Notes under the pieces: generated by a model
What the model was told of the DNA's origin: nothing
Database searches by the model: none
What the model saw: only the letters and a program-made list of their open reading frames with translations
Shown: positions 56,861 through 64,000 of the stretch, piece after piece
Layout: each line of letters begins with the position of its first letter
Position numbering within the stretch: position 1 is the first letter of the stretch
Source: Pseudonocardia sp. CNS-139
GTDB taxonomy: Bacteria; Actinomycetota; Actinomycetes; Mycobacteriales; Pseudonocardiaceae
Assembly: GCA_001942415.1 (NCBI GenBank)
Contig: MKJX01000044.1
Coordinates: 7,552 to 71,551 of the forward strand
DNA length: 64,000 nucleotides
Direction of reading: 5' to 3'
Translations under genes and position numbers: made by a program

Positions 56861-57553
56861 ATGAACGGCATGAACGCAGAGTTCGGACCCCAGCGCTTCG
56901 GCTTCCGGGTCCGCGGCCAGCGGCTGCGCGAGGCGCTCGCCGAGAACGCCGTACGCCCGCCCTTCGCCGGCCCCGTGGACGGCGAGGACGTCCGCAGCCG
57001 CCACGGACACCGCGGCCGCCGCGGTTTCGGAGGCGACTTCGGCCCCGGGTTCGGGCCCGGGTTCGGCCCCGGGTTCCCCGGGCGCGGCTTCGGCGGCCCG
57101 CGCGCGCGGCCGCCGGACCAACCGCGGCGACATCCGCGCGGCGGTGCTGGCGCTGGTCGCCGAGCAGCCGCGGCACGGCTACGAGATCATCCAGGAGATC
57201 GCCCAGCGCACCGAGGGCGCGTGGCGGCCGAGCCCCGGCTCGGTCTACCCCACCCTCTCCCAGCTGGAGGACGAGGGCCTGGTGCGCGTCGAGCAGAGCG
57301 ACGGGCGCCGCGTCGTGCACCTCACCGAGGAGGGCACCCGCTACGTCGCGGAGCACCGCGAGGAGCTGGACGCGTCTGGACCTCGGTCGACGGCGACACC
57401 GACGACGGCGTGACGGAGCTGTGGTCGCAGCTGCGCCAGCTCGCGGCCGCCACCCAGCAGGTGGGCGCCGCCGGCACCGCGGAGCAGGTCACGGCGGCCA
57501 CCACCGCGCTGGCGGAGGCCCGCAAGACGATCTACCGCCTGCTGGCGGAGTGA
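56861..57553 (+). CDS. PadR-family transcriptional regulator with Gly-rich N-terminal extension, frameshifted
   Basis: CAAGGAGC precedes ATG 56861. An N-terminal segment of about 80 residues contains tandem FGPG repeats (GFGPGFGPGFPGRGFGG). The PadR winged helix follows (RAAVLALVAEQPRHGYEIIQ, RPSPGSVYPTLSQLEDEGLV, RRVVHLTEEGTRYVAEHREE), then a helical dimerisation tail (LRQLAAATQQVGAAGTAEQV). Two frame changes are needed: loss of a CG in the (CG)n run near 57105 and one base near 57375. Corrected length is about 231 residues. It probably represses an efflux or detoxification gene; only its own promoter site is visible. Confidence 0.88.
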   Translation: MNGMNAEFGPQRFGFRVRGQRLREALAENAVRPPFAGPVDGEDVRSRHGHRGRRGFGGDFGPGFGPGFGPGFPGRGFGGPRARPPDQPRRHPRGGAGAGRRAAAARLRDHPGDRPAHRGRVAAEPRLGLPHPLPAGGRGPGARRAERRAPRRAPHRGGHPLRRGAPRGAGRVWTSVDGDTDDGVTELWSQLRQLAAATQQVGAAGTAEQVTAATTALAEARKTIYRLLAE

Positions 57554-57573
57554 CGGCTACCCGCTGACTGCCG

Positions 57574-57618
57574 GAAAAGCCACGTTCAGGACGCCTACCG
57601 CCCTGAACGTGGCTTTTC
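57574..57618. terminator. Perfect 17-bp bidirectional terminator hairpin
   Basis: Arms GAAAAGCCACGTTCAGG (57574-57590) and CCTGAACGTGGCTTTTC (57602-57618) enclose an 11-nt loop. The A-run in one arm and T-run in the other give a terminator tail in both directions. It separates the convergent PadR and small-partner genes. Confidence 0.85.
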
Positions 57619-57633
57619 GCGTTTCGGGGCGGC

Positions 57634-58029
57634 TCAGCAGTCGCGCATCTCGGGGCTCTGGTTCAGCACCTGGCTGCGGGGGCTGATGAACGCGTGCCAG
57701 GTCGGGCCGTCGACGTCGGCCGGCACGAACGCGGCCACCTTGTGGCAGTTCTGGAACGCCAGCACCACGCCGAAGTGGCGTTCGAGGGCGCCGCGGATCG
57801 CGCTGCTGGCCAGCGCCCGCAGCAGCTGGCCCCGTTCCCGGTCGGACGGCGGCGGCTCGTCGTGCATGCCGTAGGGCGCCGCGGGCCGGGCCCAGCGATC
57901 GTCCGCCGCGGCCGCGATCGCGTGCCAGGCGTAGGGCAGGGAGTCGCGCACGATCACCACGAACTCCGCGTCGTCCAGGTCACCCCGCTCGGCGGCGGCG
58001 AGCGCGTGGGTGGGGACGTCGAGGGACAC
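57634..58029 (-). CDS. Conserved actinobacterial protein of unknown function, partner of the CooC-like ATPase
   Basis: An intact 131-residue protein. GGAG precedes GTG 58029. The sequence (LDVPTHALAAAERGDLDDAE, FVVIVRDSLPYAWHAIAAAA, RGQLLRALASSAIRGALERH, FGVVLAFQNCHKVAAFVPAD) ends LNQSPEMRDC with Cys as the last residue. The QNCHK and MRDC cysteines plus His could bind metal. Related proteins seem to occur widely in actinomycetes, from recollection of the motif, without assigned function. It follows the ATPase gene by 35 bases in the same operon. Confidence 0.7.
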   Translation of the reverse strand: MSLDVPTHALAAAERGDLDDAEFVVIVRDSLPYAWHAIAAAADDRWARPAAPYGMHDEPPPSDRERGQLLRALASSAIRGALERHFGVVLAFQNCHKVAAFVPADVDGPTWHAFISPRSQVLNQSPEMRDC

Positions 58030-58064
58030 GGGTACTCCAGGTTCTTGCAGGGACTACGTGGTGA

Positions 58065-59024
58065 TCATGCCGGTACCGCGTCAGCGGGGTCGGAGCCGGG
58101 CACGAAATCGGGGTCGACCTGGGCGGCGAGGTCGACCCCGACGGCCTCGTTGGCCCACGCCGCGGCGTTGCGCAGGTGGAACTCCACGGTGCCGCGGTGG
58201 TAGGCCGCCCAGTCCCGGCGCCGCGCGTCGAGCGCGGCGAGCAGGCCGTCGAGCACCGCGAGGTTGGCCGGCTCCAGGTCCGCGACCGGCGCGACGTCAC
58301 CCCGCTCGGCCGCCCGCACCCACGCCGACTGGCCGAACCAGCCCAGCAGCGCGTCGCCGACCTGGTCGCGCAGGTAGCGCACGTCGTCGGCGTCGGTGAC
58401 CTTGTTGCCGAGCACGCGCAGCTCCACGCCGTGCCCGGCGGCGTGCTCGGCGTACTGCCGGTAGACCCCGACGCCGCGCCGGGTCGGCTCGCTGACGAGC
58501 ACGGTCAGGTCGAACCGCGTGAAGAGCCCGGACGCGAACGCGTCGGCGCCCGCCGTCATGTCGACGACGACGTACTCGCCGGGCCGGTCGACGAGGTGGT
58601 TGAGGTAGAGCTCCACGGCGCCGGTCTTGGAGTGGTAGCAGGAGACGCCGATGTCGGACTCGTCGAACTCGCCGGTGACGAGGAACCGCACGCCGCCCGC
58701 CACGGCGCTGTTGCGGCGCAGGAGATCGCCGTCCGGGTTGAGGTCGAGCAGCCGCGAGCCGGCGCCCGGCGGGGTGGTCTTGATCATGGCGGCGGCCGAG
58801 GCGATCCGCGGGTTCGTGCCGCGCAGGTGGTCCTTGAGCCACGGCAGGTCGGCGCCGAGCGCGCGCGGCGGCGGGCCGTCGTGCCCGAGCGCCTGGCCGA
58901 GGTGCTGGTTGATGTCGGCGTCGATGGCAAGGACCGGCCGCCCCAGCTCGGCGAGGTAGCGGCTGAACACCGCGGCCGACGTGGTCTTTCCGCTGCCGCC
59001 CTTCCCGACGAACGCGATCCGCAC
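58065..59024 (-). CDS. CooC/MinD-like P-loop ATPase
   Basis: An intact 319-residue protein. GGGGAGGAG lies before GTG 59024; an open frame extends to 59081. The deviant Walker A motif is VRIAFVGKGGSGKTTSAAVF with the signature Lys 8. LAIDADINQHLGQALGHDGP gives the switch I Asp, and YVVVDMTAGADAFASGLFTR the Walker B/switch II region. RVLGNKVTDADDVRYLRDQV is the base-recognition strand. CooC proteins mature Ni enzymes, but the CxC metal site of true CooC is absent; only VSCYHSK is present. A metallochaperone or cofactor-maturation role is plausible, not proven. Preceded by a Zur-like box. Confidence 0.82.
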   Translation of the reverse strand: MRIAFVGKGGSGKTTSAAVFSRYLAELGRPVLAIDADINQHLGQALGHDGPPPRALGADLPWLKDHLRGTNPRIASAAAMIKTTPPGAGSRLLDLNPDGDLLRRNSAVAGGVRFLVTGEFDESDIGVSCYHSKTGAVELYLNHLVDRPGEYVVVDMTAGADAFASGLFTRFDLTVLVSEPTRRGVGVYRQYAEHAAGHGVELRVLGNKVTDADDVRYLRDQVGDALLGWFGQSAWVRAAERGDVAPVADLEPANLAVLDGLLAALDARRRDWAAYHRGTVEFHLRNAAAWANEAVGVDLAAQVDPDFVPGSDPADAVPA

Positions 59025-59065
59025 CCTGGGCTCCTCCCCTGTCGCCTCCGAACTGACGAAGCAGA

Positions 59066-59080
59066 TGATAATCGTTCCCA
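59066..59080 (-). promoter_or_regulatory. Zur/Fur-like box overlapping the -10 of the ATPase operon
   Basis: TGATAATCGTTCCCA (+ strand) has one perfect half of the 7-1-7 Zur consensus TGANAAT-N-ATTNTCA and a weaker second half. On the coding strand it contains TATCAT, a good -10 about 41 bases before the GTG, so a bound repressor would block transcription. Confidence 0.5.
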
Positions 59081-59124
59081 CTTATGGGTGACGGGGTGAC
59101 CTCCCGGTGCCAGGCCCTCGCAGC

Positions 59125-60381
59125 TCAGGGCCGTCCGGGCGCGCCGATGACCACGGGAGCCGCGCGCCGGACCCGGCGCCGGGCGCCGAGCACGCCGACG
59201 ACCGCCACCGCCCACACGGCGTACAGCACGGTCCACGCGCCGCGGAACGCCTCCGGCGTGTAGGCCCCGCCGCCGGCCCCGAGCAGCACCCCGACCGCGA
59301 GCGTAACCAGCACCGACACGCTGAAACCGCCCGCGTTGACGATTCCCACGGCGGTGCCGCGGCGGTGGCCGGGATTGAACGTACGGGCGTAGTCGAACGC
59401 GACCACGGACGCCGGCCCGCCCAGCGCGAGCACCGTGACGAGCACCCCGAGCAGCCAGTGCGGCGCGGGCGGCGGGACGAGCAGCACGGCCGTCCACGCG
59501 GCGGCGGTCGCCCCCATCACGGAGAGCACCAGCCACGACCGCCGCAGCGGGTAGCGGGCGGTGAGCTCGCCGAAGACCGGGCCGGCCACGATCCCGACCG
59601 CGACGAGCAGCGTGAGCAGGCCGCCGGCCGCCGTCGCGGTCAGGCCCTGCCCGGCGACGAGGTACGGCACGCCCCAGAGCAGCGCGAACACCGTGCCGGG
59701 CACTGCGTGGCGACGTGCGTCCAGACGCCGAGCCGGGTGCCGGGCTCGCGCCAGGCCGCGGCGAGCCCGGCCCGCAGCTCCCGCGCGGACGGCGCCCGCG
59801 GCGGAGGCGGGCGCCCGGCGGGCGGTCGCGCACCACGGCGAAGGTCGCGATACCGACGGCCGTGCCCAGGCCGCCGCGGAGACGAACGCGGGCGCCCAGC
59901 CGGCGGTGTGCAGCACGGCGGCCAGCGGCACGGCCGACAGCACCTGCCCGAGCTGCCCGACCAGTCCGGTGAGCTGCGTCATCACCGGCACCCGGCGGGC
60001 CGGGAACCACGCCCCGACCACCGCCAGCACGCTGACGAACGTCAGCGCGTCGCCGCTGCCGACGAGCACCCGTGCGGTGATCGCGAGCGGCAGGCCGTCG
60101 GCGAGCGCGAGCATGAGCTGACCCGCCGCCATCGTCGCGGCGCCCGCGGTGAGCAGCAGGCGCGGGCCGAACCGGTCGAGCAGCGCCCCGGCCGGGACCT
60201 GCAGCGCGGCGTACACCACCAGCTGCAGCACGACGAACCCGGAGAGCAGTGCCGGGCCGGCGTCGAAGCGGTCCGCGGCGTCGAGCCCGGCCACCCCGAA
60301 CGAGGTGCGCTGCATGACGCCGACGAGATAGGTGGCCAGTCCGGCGGCCCACACGAGCCAGGCGCGAAGATGGGGCGTCAT
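59125..60381 (-). CDS. MFS transporter (nitrate/sugar-phosphate-like architecture), frameshifted
   Basis: ATG 60381 (MTPHLRAWLVWAAGLATYLV); an ATG 12 bases upstream is an alternative. Twelve hydrophobic helices are apparent, with VQ-type motif ALQVPAGALLDRFGPRLLLT (MFS motif A in helix 2-3), TARVLVGSGDALTFVSVLAV and AVGIVNAGGFSVSVLVTLAV. Three lost bases (near 59890, 59825 and 59705) leave a short out-of-frame stretch in the central loop, then the frame is restored. Corrected length is about 419 residues. Substrate unknown. It lies upstream of, and co-directional with, the CooC-like ATPase operon, with a 100-base gap. Confidence 0.86.
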   Translation of the reverse strand: MTPHLRAWLVWAAGLATYLVGVMQRTSFGVAGLDAADRFDAGPALLSGFVVLQLVVYAALQVPAGALLDRFGPRLLLTAGAATMAAGQLMLALADGLPLAITARVLVGSGDALTFVSVLAVVGAWFPARRVPVMTQLTGLVGQLGQVLSAVPLAAVLHTAGWAPAFVSAAAWARPSVSRPSPWCATARRAPASAAGAVRAGAAGRARRGLARARHPARRLDARRHAVPGTVFALLWGVPYLVAGQGLTATAAGGLLTLLVAVGIVAGPVFGELTARYPLRRSWLVLSVMGATAAAWTAVLLVPPPAPHWLLGVLVTVLALGGPASVVAFDYARTFNPGHRRGTAVGIVNAGGFSVSVLVTLAVGVLLGAGGGAYTPEAFRGAWTVLYAVWAVAVVGVLGARRRVRRAAPVVIGAPGRP

Positions 60382-60508
60382 GTCGCGTCCCATGGTGCGC
60401 GCGGGCGCCGCGCAGCGGGATGCTGTGCGGGGAGACTCACGTTGCACACGGCGAGGCGTGTGACGGGCGGGGTCCGCGGGGCCCCGTCGACCGAGGCGGA
60501 GGTGTGCC

Positions 60509-61433
60509 GTGCTGGATCCGGCGGAGCTGTACGAGGTGGAGCCGGACGCGCCGCAGCCGGACGATCCGGTGCTGCTGGTGGCGCTGGACGGCTTCGTGGA
60601 CGCGGGCAACGCGGCGAAGCTCGCCGTGGAGGCCCTGATGGAGGGCCAGGAGCCGGAGCGGGTGGTGCGGTTCGACACCGACCAGCTGGTGGACTACCGC
60701 TCGCGACGGCCGCCGCTGCGGTTCGAGACCGACCATTGGGCCGCGTACGAGCGGCCCGAGCTGGACGTCGTGCTGATGCACGACACGGGTGACACCCCCT
60801 ACCTGCTGCTCACCCGGCCCCGAGCCGGACTCCCAGTGGGAGCGGTTCTGCGCGGCGGTGGAGCAGGTCGTGCGGCGGCTGAACGTGCGGCTGGTGGTGA
60901 ACATGTCGGCGATCCCGATGGCCGTGCCGCACACGCGCCCGATCGGCGTCACGGCGCACGGCACGCGGCCCGAGCTGACCGAGGGCCACGAGGCCTGGTT
61001 CGCGACGGCGCAGGTGCCGGGCAGCGCGCTGGCGCTGATGGAGTTCCGGCTCGGCGAGGCCGGGCACGACGCGATGGGCTTCTCCGTGCACGTGCCGCAC
61101 TACCTGGCCCGCGCCGAGTACCCGCAGGCCGCGCGCGTGCTGCTGGACCACATCGGGCTCGCGGCGGGGCTGTACCTGCCGACCGAGTCGCTGTCGAAGG
61201 CGGCCGAGCGCACCGAGGCGGAGATCGCCGAGCAGGTCGAGGGCTCCGACGAGGTACGCCAGGTCGTGCAGGCGCTGGAGCGCCAGTACGACACGGTGTC
61301 CTCCGGGCGCGGCGAGCGCGGGCAGCTCGGCCTGGCCGGCGCGCTGCCGAGCGCGGACGAGCTGGCCGCCGAGGTCGAGCGCTTCCTCGCCGACCAGGAC
61401 GGCAAGGACGACCCGGGCCTTCCGGGGGCCTGA
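60509..61433 (+). CDS. PAC2 (proteasome assembly chaperone 2) family protein, frameshifted
   Basis: GGAGG precedes GTG 60509. The sequence (PVLLVALDGFVDAGNAAKLA, VVRFDTDQLVDYRSRRPPLR, then VVNMSAIPMAVPHTRPIGVT, HGTRPELTEGHEAWFATAQV) is the actinobacterial PAC2 family, with a helical C-terminal tail rich in Glu. Members are found in proteasome-bearing actinobacteria; function unproven. An extra C near 60805 shifts the frame; the corrected 307 residues read through TGPEPDSQWERF. Divergent from the MFS gene. Confidence 0.88.
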
Positions 61434-61437
61434 CCCG

Positions 61438-63769
61438 CTACGCGAGCAGGTCCAGGGAGGTGCGCACCACGCGTCGGCGTCGATGCCGTGGTGCCGGTAG
61501 ACGGCGGCGAGGTCGCCGGACTGCCCGAACCGGGTCACGCCCAGGTGCGCGGCCCGCACCTGGTTGATCCCGGCGAGGAACGCGAGCGTGTGCGGGTGGC
61601 CGTCGAGCACGGTCACCATCGGCGCCGCCCGCCGGGCCGGGAACGCGGCCTCCAGCACCCAGGACTCGCCGGTTCCGGTGCCGCTGCGGGCCTGCACCGC
61701 GTCGAAGACGAGGCCCGCGCTGGTCACGACCACGACGTCGGCCGGCACGCCCTGCGCGGCGAGCCGGTCGGCCGCGGCGAGCGCCTCGGGCACCACCGCG
61801 CCCATCGCGGCGATGGTGACGGCCGGCGGGCGGGCCGCCCGGTGCAGCAGGTAGGCCCCGGCCACGACCTGGCGCCTGCGCCGCTCGCGGGCGGCCGGGT
61901 CGGCGGGCACGGCGGCGAGCGTCTGGTCGACGGGCCGGGTCGACAGCCGCAGGTAGGCCGACGTCCCGTCGGGGCGGCCGAGCCGGGCCAGCGACGCCAG
62001 CAGCGTCCACTCGACGTCGATCGCGAACGCGGGGTCGTAGCTGACGCAGCCGGGCTGCTCCAGCCCGACCGACGGGGTGCTGATCGACTGGTGCGCGCCG
62101 CCCTCCGGGGCCAGCGAGACGCCCGACGCGTGCCGACGAGGATCGACTGCCCGCCCGCGTAGATCCCGAACGACCACGGCTCCAGCGCCCGTTCGACGAA
62201 CGGGTCGTAGAGCACCCCGATCGGCAGCAGCGGCTCGCCCCAGCGGCTCCACGTGGCGCCCAGCTCGCCGAGCAGCCCGACGAGGTTGGTCTCGGCGATG
62301 CCCAGCTCCAGGTGCTGGCCGGCCGGGCGCTCGCGCCAGTGCAGGATCGTCTCGGGGTCGTCGGCGAACCAGTCGACGCGCTCCCGCGGCGACCACACGC
62401 CCACCTTGTTCACCCAGCCGCCGAGGTTCGTCGAGCTGCTGACGTCCGGGCAGAGCGTCACGACGCGGCCGGCGACGTCCGGGGCGGAGCGGGTGAGGTC
62501 GAGCAGCGCGCGGCCGAGCGCGGCCTGCGTGGTCGCGGTGCCGGACGGGGTGCGGCCGATGTCCGTGGGCACCGGGCCGACGTCGTGGCGGGTCACGGGC
62601 GCGCGGCGCAGGCGGCGCGCCACCGCCGCGCACAGCTGCGCGGCGGGCGAGCCGTCCGGGAAGCGCGCCCAGGGGTCGTCCACGTCCGCGCCGACGGCCT
62701 CGGCCAGCTCGGCCATCTGCTCGTGGCCGAGCAGCGACGAGTGGTTCTGCGGGTGCCCCTCGGTCGCGAGCCCGTGGCCCTTCACGGTGTACGCGAAGAT
62801 CACCGTGGGGCGGGTGTCGTCGATCGCGGCGAACGCGGCGCGCAGCGCGGCGAGGTCGTGCCCGCCGAGGTTGCGCACGGCCGCGTGCAGCGCCCGGTCG
62901 TCGGTGCCCGCGACGAGCGCGGCGATCTCCGGGTTGCCGTCGGGAAGGCGTTCCCGCAGCTGGGCGGGGGTGCAGCGGAGCAGCCGCTGGTACTCGGGGT
63001 TGGGCATGTCGTCGATCCGCCGGCGCAGCGCCTCGCCGCCCGGGCGCGCGAAGAGCTCCTCCAGCAGCGCCCCGTACTTGACCGTGAGCACCTGCCAGCC
63101 GGCCGCCGCGAACATGCCCTGCAGCCGGGTGACGCCGATGTCCGGCACGACCCGGTCCAGCGACTGGCGGTTGAGGTCCACGATCCAGACGACCTCCCCC
63201 AGCTCCTGCACCAGCGGGTCGAGCACCGCCTCCCAGCAGGCGCCCTCGTCCAGCTCGGCGTCGCCGACGATCGAGTACTGCCGTCCCGGGTACCGGCGCC
63301 CGTTCCCGGCGTCCACGCCCTTGGACGCGACGTAGCGGCGGGCCAGCGCGCCCCAGATCGGCGCCGTCGCCCCGATCCCGACCGACCCCGTGGAGTAGTC
63401 GACGGGGTCCGGGTCCTTCGTGCGCGACGGGTAGCTCTGCAGCCCGCCGAACGCCCGCAGCGTCGTGAGGTAGCGCTCGTCCAGCTCGCCGAGCAGGTAG
63501 TTGACGGCGTGCAGCACGGGCGAGGCGTGCGGCTTCACCGACACCCGGTCCTGCTCGCGCAGGTGCTCGAACCACAGCGACGTCATGATCGTCACGAGCG
63601 ACGCGCTGGACGCCTGGTGCCCGCCGACCTTGAGCCCGCCGGGGTTGGGCCGCACCCGGTTGGCGTGATGCACGATCGCGGTCGCGAGCCACAGGACCCG
63701 CTGCTCGATCTCCCGGAGCACCTCCGGGTCGTGCCCGGTGCTCTCCGGCTGCGCCACCGCGCTGGTCAT
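61438..63769 (-). CDS. Transketolase/pyruvate-dehydrogenase-E1 (AceE)-like thiamine-diphosphate enzyme, frameshifted
   Basis: GGGAGGG precedes ATG 63769. The ThDP domain shows VGGHQASSASLVTIMTSLWF, VKPHASPVLHAVNYLLGELD, the ThDP motif IVGDAELDEGACWEAVLDPL ... IVDLNRQSLDRVVPDIG, and IFAYTVKGHGLATEGHPQNH. The pyrimidine domain (LELGIAETNLVGLLGELGAT, with catalytic Glu) and transketolase C-terminal domain follow. Overall it resembles homodimeric AceE more than transketolase; no E2 or E3 gene is adjacent. Bases are lost near 62130 and 61470; corrected length is about 777 residues. It is divergent from an Lrp/AsnC-type regulator. Confidence 0.87.
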
Positions 63770-63857
63770 GACACCCTCCCAAGCCACGATGCCCGTGCCG
63801 ATGCCGGGCATATGGCAGCACCACGCGGCGGTCTGCACAACCGCCGCGCTGATCCTT

Positions 63858-63870
63858 GAGCAGAATGCTC
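63858..63870. promoter_or_regulatory. GAGCA-GAA-TGCTC palindrome, candidate Lrp-type operator
   Basis: A perfect 5-3-5 inverted repeat in the 137-base divergent region, 37 bases before the Lrp/AsnC start and 89 bases from the ThDP-enzyme start. The size fits Lrp/AsnC sites. Confidence 0.45.
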
Positions 63871-63906
63871 TCCTTTGGATGCATGCCGACCGGGAAGGAG
63901 AGCACC

Positions 63907-64000
63907 GTGCGCAACACCCGAGCCGTCGACGAGACGGACGCCCGCCTGCTCCTCGCGCTCGCCGAGAGCCCGCGGGCCACCGTGCTCGCGCTGGCCGAGC
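63907..64000 (+). CDS. Lrp/AsnC family transcriptional regulator, N-terminal fragment (runs off the window)
   Basis: GGAAGGAG lies just upstream of GTG 63907. The visible residues (VRNTRAVDETDARLLLALAE, SPRATVLALAE) are the start of an Lrp/AsnC winged helix (DxxDxxLLxxL...SPRAT). The rest lies beyond base 64000. The divergent position suggests control of the ThDP enzyme gene. Confidence 0.75.
   Translation, partial: MRNTRAVDETDARLLLALAESPRATVLALAE

Overview
The window is very GC-rich DNA from an actinomycete, most likely of the order Pseudonocardiales (Pseudonocardia-like). This is inferred from a mycothiol-dependent isomerase-type protein, a DUF5753/DUF397 regulator pair, deazaflavin-type and PPOX-type small oxidoreductases, an IdeR-like DtxR regulator near sthA, and a glnE / glnA2 / TAP-hydrolase / panB order also known from mycobacteria. 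No rRNA, tRNA, insertion sequence, phage gene or CRISPR array was recognised.

Data quality matters for every entry. About 36 of some 65 genes need reading-frame corrections. Nearly all (about 60) behave like the loss of one base, four like a gained base, and one like the loss of a CG dinucleotide. Corrected coding lengths come out as multiples of three and match family lengths, and the hits fall on housekeeping genes (glnE, glnA2, galE, ideR-like). They are therefore treated as sequence or assembly errors, not pseudogenes. Such genes are given as one CDS spanning the frames.

Layout. 1-8.7 kb: end of a LuxR/MalT-type regulator, then a rightward run of envelope genes (DUF1269, GH15 glucoamylase-like, AI-2E transporter, DUF7144, LapA-like, diacylglycerol-kinase-like, MFS exporter). 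8.6-12.9 kb: K+ channel, alkylsulfatase, cation diffusion facilitator, SpoU-type rRNA methyltransferase. 13-18.4 kb: truncated DUF1992 gene, leftward operon M50 - Ddn-type - GlcG/HbpS - EamA, MerR regulator with a textbook 19-bp-spacer promoter, LysE exporter, TOPRIM protein. 18.4-30.3 kb: nitrogen locus glnE ... glnA2 interrupted by an accessory segment (DUF5753 regulator, DUF397 remnant, small CxxC protein, GNAT), then GNAT, TAP-like hydrolase, panB, glutamate-cysteine-ligase-like gene and nitroreductase. 30.4-38.4 kb: leftward operon of orphan molybdopterin subunit, FAH hydrolase, mycothiol-type isomerase and RNB ribonuclease, and rightward class I fumarase. 38.4-47.9 kb: leftward operon rhodanese - AcuC deacetylase - GNAT/acyl-CoA-synthetase fusion, divergent from the IdeR-like gene, galE, DUF4192 and sthA. 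47.9-53 kb: M23 peptidase, secreted protein divergent from a response regulator/histidine kinase pair, CapA lipoprotein. 53-60.4 kb: small oxidoreductases, lipoprotein, DUF488, PadR regulator with operator, and a CooC/MinD-like ATPase with a small partner behind a Zur-like box. 60.4-64 kb: PAC2 protein and a transketolase/AceE-like enzyme divergent from an Lrp/AsnC gene that runs off the end.

Non-coding structure includes two dispersed repeat families. Family A is a 61-bp near-palindrome (4 copies). Family B is about 120 bp, a central hairpin flanked by 22-nt tandem units (2 copies). Two perfect terminator-type hairpins and several operator-like palindromes in divergent promoters are also present.
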